From the NCBI GenBank assembly GCA_002422065.1, contig DITO01000027.1:1-10459 (forward strand): a stretch of DNA of 10,459 nucleotides, given 5' to 3'. Under the pieces are notes generated by a model. It ran no database searches, was not told the DNA's origin, and was given only the letters and a program-made list of their open reading frames with translations. Below, piece by piece: positions 6,933 to 10,459 of this stretch. The number at the start of each line of letters is the position of its first letter. Within the stretch, counting starts at the first letter, position 1. This DNA is from Erysipelotrichaceae bacterium UBA6182. Lineage in GTDB: Bacteria > Bacillota_I > Bacilli_A > Erysipelotrichales > Erysipelotrichaceae. The position numbers and the translations under genes are program-made.

Positions 6933-9470
6933 TTAAGGCGTTGTTGTCGGAGCAACAAGCTTGTTTATACCAAATACGATGGTTGTTTTTGATAGTTCTG
7001 ATTTCAGTTTCACTGAATCCGGAGCAATGTCTTGCGAGACGACTTTTCCAACAGAACTACTATCATTTGTCTCAACATCTACAAAACTACAAATAGCTAT
7101 TCCCAAATTGCAGAACTCGGTTTGAACTTGTTCTTTGGTTTTGTTTATAAGGTTTGGCATGACATAGCCTTCACCGTATGCAGTAACATTCAAAATACTT
7201 TCATACTTAATTTTCTGACCAGTAACAGGATTTGTAGATTTCACTTTACCTACTAAGTTAACATCTAATGTAGGCTCATACTTTAAGACAATGTTCTCTT
7301 CCTTAGACAAATTGCTCTTCACCCAGTCTCGTGCAATTTGAACAGTCCATTGAGTCGTATCAGGAATTGCGATTGAGAAATTGGGATCCATAACGGTTAA
7401 GGTGATTTCGGAAAGTGAACGAACATCATCCCAAGTGGTTGGTGACTGTCTTATAACATATCCAATCTTAGTCTTATTATAAGTTGGATCAGAATCTGGA
7501 ATCAGGACATAATTGACCTTTACATTGAGACCAAGATCTTTAAACCAAGCTATGACACTACTTACTGTTGTCAAACTTCCGCCATTGTCTTGGAAATCAG
7601 GCAAACGATACTTACACTCTTCGTATTGCTGATTTGACTCTAGTGAACAATCCAATTCATGTTTAATAACTTTAATCGATAATTTATTAAAATTACTTGT
7701 CTTGACACCATATTTTACACTTTGTCCAACAACATAGTTGTGAACGACGTTTGCATTATATAAACTGTTTCCTGAGCGAATTTCTTCAATACTGAGCGCA
7801 ATTCCACGCTCACTTGCCCACTTACGAGCTTCAACAATTGTCCAATTATTATTAGCCATCGTTGGCATGAAGTCAGGTAAGCGTTCATGTTCTTGCTTCT
7901 CATCATAAACTTTACTAAAGAAATCTTCTTGATAAAAAATAAGACGAGCATCAAATTCACTCTTAAAGAATTCTGGTATATTACTTGATTCCAGATTACT
8001 AACCATTAATTTTCGAACATCCTCAATTGATCCAGCATATGGTTTTGATATCCAAAGAGGCAACTGTAGACTATCATTATAAGTATATGAAGAATAACCC
8101 ATGACGCGTGAACCAACAATATCCAAGATGTAAGCTGGTTCGATTGATGTTTTATTAATTGCGTTGATTAACACATTGAATATATCGATCATTTGATCTA
8201 AAGACATATTCGTTTTAACATTGTTTCCAGCTGCATCTAAAACACCCAAAGCTTTGTTGATATCTTTTAGTTGCAAAGTTCGATCAATAATTGCTTGTAT
8301 AACTTGTTGCTGGTTTTCTTGTCTTTGATAGTCTCCACCCGGCATATGATATCTTTCACGAGCAAGAGCCAAAGCCATCTCACCAGTAGCCCAGAAACCA
8401 CCCTTTGGAATCCAAACTGTATAATGTCCTCTGTCTTCATCGGAATTTTGTCCAACAAACTCAACAGGTGATTCTAGCCAAACACGATCGAGTGCATCTA
8501 CAATCTCAACTACACCTTTGAAGTTCACTTCAATAAAATAATTGATGTCAATCTCAAATAAATTCTCAACGGTTTCTAGAGCACATTCACGGCTTACAGA
8601 AAAAGCATGACCGATTTTATCTTTTTGTTGATTTGGATAACATGCAATCGGAACGAAACTATCACGTGGAATCGAAGTCATTGTTACAGAAAGTTTTAGT
8701 GGATTGTATGTAGCGAGGATCAAACTATCGGTTCGACCTCCATCGTTACCCATAATTAAAATACTGAATGGTTCTTTAGTTACATCTACATCAACCGTTT
8801 CATTATTATTTACTACAGAAGATTTGAACTCATAAACAATTTTTGTTTTTTCAAGATATTCCAAATAACCTTCATAGTCACTAAACTGATTGAAATAATC
8901 TGAAGGTAATGCAGCTACACTTATTTCACCATCAAACAAGCCTAATAGCATGTCATTATATGAAAGATATTCAATAAAACTCATATTGAGACTTAACGTC
9001 TCAACTTGGTTTTTTACAAAACCATTTCGATCAGATGTCTCAGAGTTCGATAAAACCCCCATTTTAAGTCCACTTAAATCCTGTTCATTTGTATACTTAT
9101 TTGTATCATAAACAACAAATGCAGTGGATATTTCAGTGTTTTGATTTGGGTCAACAATGACATTATTAATGCTTGAATTGATTCTGAAAATAAAGACTAT
9201 GATTACTATCGAGACAATCGATATAACACTCAAAAAGGCTAAACTGATATTGAGTAGTTTCGGCTTTCGTTCAAGCATTCCCTCAAGTGAAATAATCCCA
9301 AACAAAAGTATGATTACAAACACAATACCGAAAATCAGGAAATAAGGAATTGGACTTAACTTGCTATAGCGAATTGTTAAAAATAAAACGACGAAGTAAA
9401 GTAGATACGACAATGCAAACGCAATGATGTTTGGAATATTTCTTATATTTAAATAGGGTTTAATTTTCAT
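6933..9470 (-). CDS. LCP (LytR-CpsA-Psr) family protein with solute-binding-like insert and PASTA-like tail
   Basis: An 845-residue extracytoplasmic enzyme, far longer than the usual 300-500 residues. LCP proteins transfer lipid-linked anionic or secondary wall polymers to peptidoglycan. Order of parts: three transmembrane helices (about 16-33, 42-62, 76-97); an outside region 112-215 whose DLSGLKMGVL and YNDMLLGLFDGEISVAALP resemble the lobes of solute-binding proteins; the LCP domain (about 234-450) with GNDGGRTDSLILATYNP, SIPRD (266-270) and ARERYHMPGGDYQRQENQQ (370-388), so the key Arg/Asp residues are present; a linker; then about four PASTA-like repeats (530-603, 622-694, 700-766, 769-836), suggesting peptidoglycan binding. 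Six cysteines occur as three local pairs, all outside. The gene starts one base after the stop of the preceding membrane-protein gene and ends at a terminator. The LCP call is firm, the repeat boundaries approximate, and the solute-binding likeness tentative. Confidence 0.9.
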   Translation of the reverse strand: MKIKPYLNIRNIPNIIAFALSYLLYFVVLFLTIRYSKLSPIPYFLIFGIVFVIILLFGIISLEGMLERKPKLLNISLAFLSVISIVSIVIIVFIFRINSSINNVIVDPNQNTEISTAFVVYDTNKYTNEQDLSGLKMGVLSNSETSDRNGFVKNQVETLSLNMSFIEYLSYNDMLLGLFDGEISVAALPSDYFNQFSDYEGYLEYLEKTKIVYEFKSSVVNNNETVDVDVTKEPFSILIMGNDGGRTDSLILATYNPLKLSVTMTSIPRDSFVPIACYPNQQKDKIGHAFSVSRECALETVENLFEIDINYFIEVNFKGVVEIVDALDRVWLESPVEFVGQNSDEDRGHYTVWIPKGGFWATGEMALALARERYHMPGGDYQRQENQQQVIQAIIDRTLQLKDINKALGVLDAAGNNVKTNMSLDQMIDIFNVLINAINKTSIEPAYILDIVGSRVMGYSSYTYNDSLQLPLWISKPYAGSIEDVRKLMVSNLESSNIPEFFKSEFDARLIFYQEDFFSKVYDEKQEHERLPDFMPTMANNNWTIVEARKWASERGIALSIEEIRSGNSLYNANVVHNYVVGQSVKYGVKTSNFNKLSIKVIKHELDCSLESNQQYEECKYRLPDFQDNGGSLTTVSSVIAWFKDLGLNVKVNYVLIPDSDPTYNKTKIGYVIRQSPTTWDDVRSLSEITLTVMDPNFSIAIPDTTQWTVQIARDWVKSNLSKEENIVLKYEPTLDVNLVGKVKSTNPVTGQKIKYESILNVTAYGEGYVMPNLINKTKEQVQTEFCNLGIAICSFVDVETNDSSSVGKVVSQDIAPDSVKLKSELSKTTIVFGINKLVAPTTTP

Positions 9471-9471
9471 A

Positions 9472-10143
9472 TTAGTAGAACCTCACAATCTCGAATCTAC
9501 CATCGGCATTTTGTACTAGAGTAAAAGAAGCAAATGTTGGAAATTTTGAAACATCAATTTTCTCGTTGGCCTTGTAAACCCAACTTACTTCGACATAATA
9601 AGCCACATACTCTTCGCCATAATGATTAAATGGTGTAGAAAATGCTGCATCATTTGAGGAAAGAGACTCTACTTCAATTAACTCATTTATTTCTAGCCCC
9701 TGACTGATATATGCTTCCATTCCAGAATAAAAATAACGACGAGCATTTTGCTTGAAGTTCAAATTCTCTTTTCCAAATACAAACTCAGCACCACCGATAT
9801 CAAAGGGTCCCTGTTTATTCGACCAAGTGTAGTAGTCTGCAACGAAATTTTTTGCAACTAACTCCACTAGATCCATATCATACTCAATTTTCTTTTCAAC
9901 CTGTTCAGTTAGTTCTTTAAATAGTTCTTTTTGCAAGTCAGTTGGTCGACCTCGCAACATATAATATTCATTAGAGAAAACAACTTGTTCTCCAGAACTA
10001 CCCAATACTCCACCAAATGTGAGCATGAAAATTGTCGTGAACAAAACCACCCCAATTACTAAGCTAATAATTGTGTATCTAAAGTATACATGCATCTTAT
10101 TTTTAACTTTTTTTGCCATATCTTCCCTACCGTCACAAATCAT
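9472..10143 (-). CDS. Single-pass membrane protein of unknown function
   Basis: I do not recognise this protein. The longest frame has 223 residues, but an ATG at 10119 (MAKKVKNKMHVYF, 215 residues) looks the better start: AGGGAAG lies just upstream of it, whereas the ATG at 10143 sits right behind a small hairpin and lacks a good ribosome site. The N-terminus is basic, followed by one transmembrane helix (about 23-44 of the long form, ISLVIGVVLFTTIFMLTFGG), so about 175 residues should face outside. That domain is mixed alpha/beta in look, with an amphipathic stretch (TDLQKELFKELTEQVEKK) and ends in beta-like strands (YVAYYVEVSWVY, FASFTLVQNADGRFEIVRFY). It has no lipobox, sortase signal or catalytic motif I can identify. 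It is separated from the LCP gene by one base, implying co-translation and possibly a shared role in polymer attachment. Confidence 0.85.
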   Translation of the reverse strand: MICDGREDMAKKVKNKMHVYFRYTIISLVIGVVLFTTIFMLTFGGVLGSSGEQVVFSNEYYMLRGRPTDLQKELFKELTEQVEKKIEYDMDLVELVAKNFVADYYTWSNKQGPFDIGGAEFVFGKENLNFKQNARRYFYSGMEAYISQGLEINELIEVESLSSNDAAFSTPFNHYGEEYVAYYVEVSWVYKANEKIDVSKFPTFASFTLVQNADGRFEIVRFY

Positions 10144-10147
10144 AACA

Positions 10148-10167
10148 TAGACAAATAATCCTGTCTA
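10148..10167. repeat. Small inverted repeat in the leader of the membrane-protein gene
   Basis: TAGACA and TGTCTA form a 6-base-pair stem around an 8-base loop. On the minus strand it lies between the candidate promoter and the first possible ATG (10143). There is no T-run after it, so it does not look like a standard terminator. It shares the octamer CTGTCTAA (on the plus strand) with the terminator at 6911-6932. Confidence 0.4.
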
Positions 10168-10186
10168 ACGATTGTAATCACGTTTG

Positions 10187-10195
10187 ATTATATCA
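10187..10195 (-). promoter_or_regulatory. Possible extended -10 promoter at the YfhO-like stop codon
   Basis: On the minus strand TGATATAAT gives a perfect TATAAT hexamer (10187-10192) preceded by TGn, the TG being part of the upstream TGA stop. No convincing -35 is visible 16-18 bases upstream. It could drive the unknown membrane protein plus LCP genes independently of the YfhO-like gene, to which they are otherwise only 49 bases away. AT-rich sequence makes chance matches common. Confidence 0.4.
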
Positions 10196-10459
10196 AAGCC
10201 ATTGTTTATTTTTGATTAAGATAAGCAATAATAATGAGATTACGGAAATAATAAGACCATATGTCATTTCTCGTGGATAAAAATTACCCTCGATAACTAG
10301 ATTCCCTTCAGGAATAATGAACCCTATAAACCCACCATTAACTTTCTCTACTTTGACAGGTTCACCATTGATTTTAACAGTCCAGTTCGAATCATAGGCG
10401 ATCGAAGTGACCATCCATTGTTCCTTTTTTGAAGCAAATTTCGATGAGAATTCGTTGTT
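10193..10459 (-). CDS. YfhO-family membrane protein, C-terminal fragment
   Basis: The frame is open from the window edge to TGA at 10193-10195, giving the last 88 residues; the ATG at 10414 is internal. The fragment reads VTSIAYDSNWTVKINGEPV, then GGFIGFIIPEG and a FYP...MTYGLIISVISLLLLI ending, closing with one transmembrane helix and a short basic tail. A beta-rich 'S-x-x-Y-x-x-x-W-x-V-x-x-N-G' block, a 'GGFxGxxxPxG' turn and a final helix are what I know from the C-terminus of YfhO proteins, large GT-C-type membrane proteins. B. subtilis YfhO acts with CsbB, and the Listeria homologue with a similar partner, in glycosylating teichoic acid using a lipid-linked sugar. That role is known for relatives and only inferred here. 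Confidence 0.75.
   Translation of the reverse strand, partial: NNEFSSKFASKKEQWMVTSIAYDSNWTVKINGEPVKVEKVNGGFIGFIIPEGNLVIEGNFYPREMTYGLIISVISLLLLILIKNKQWL

Noticed and set aside
7032..7256. Plus-strand open frame of 74 codons within the LCP gene
   Set aside because: Antisense to the well-supported PASTA-like region, with no ribosome site or family likeness.
8780..9140. Solute-binding-like insert of the LCP protein as evidence of an ABC importer
   Set aside because: No permease or ATPase gene is nearby and the domain is embedded behind three helices in an LCP enzyme, so it is not a free binding protein.
10193..10414. Independent small 73-residue membrane protein starting at ATG 10414
   Set aside because: The frame continues upstream to the window edge with coding-like sequence matching the YfhO C-terminal block, so this is the tail of a large gene.
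1..10459. tRNA, rRNA, CRISPR, insertion sequence, riboswitch or phage attachment site
   Set aside because: Intergenic regions are all under about 80 bases and contain only the hairpins and promoter-like sites listed; no long direct repeats or transposase sequence were seen.

Overview
The window comes from an AT-rich, low-GC Gram-positive genome. TGA is used as a stop and TGG as Trp, so the code is not the mycoplasma one. The best guess is a Bacillota member, possibly of the Erysipelotrichia type. This rests on the overall look of the proteins (a PASTA-tailed LCP enzyme next to a YfhO-family protein) and not on any marker gene. The theme throughout is building, decorating and attaching a rhamnose-containing cell-surface polysaccharide.

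Layout: (1) 1-440, plus strand: the 3' end of a polysaccharide flippase-like membrane protein, ending in a bidirectional terminator shared with the convergent operon. (2) 6855 down to 452, minus strand: a six-gene, tightly coupled operon. In transcription order it encodes a GtrB/DPM1-like polyprenyl-phosphate glycosyltransferase, a 686-residue GT-C-like polytopic protein, a GT2 glycosyltransferase, RmlD, RmlC and a second, rhamnosyltransferase-like GT2. Junctions are overlaps of 8, 4, 4 and 1 bases plus one 1-base gap. (3) 6879-6932: a terminator for the upstream unit directly followed by a promoter for the glycan operon. (4) 10143 down to 6933, minus strand: a single-pass membrane protein of unknown function, then an 845-residue LytR-CpsA-Psr (LCP) protein with three membrane segments, a solute-binding-like insert and about four C-terminal PASTA-like repeats. 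(5) 10459 down to 10193, minus strand: the C-terminal 88 residues of a YfhO-family membrane protein.

How the genes may work together (inference): RmlC and RmlD complete dTDP-L-rhamnose, though RmlA and RmlB are not in the window. The two soluble GT2 enzymes extend a lipid-linked glycan in the cytoplasm. The GtrB-like enzyme charges undecaprenyl phosphate with one sugar, which is flipped and then transferred outside the membrane by a GT-C enzyme (the 686-residue protein, YfhO, or both). The LCP protein would attach finished polymer to the wall. The logic resembles the group A streptococcal carbohydrate side-chain module (GacI/GacL), but the actual sugars and acceptors cannot be read from sequence.

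No stretch over about 80 bases lacks a gene. No RNA gene, CRISPR array, insertion sequence or integration site was seen.
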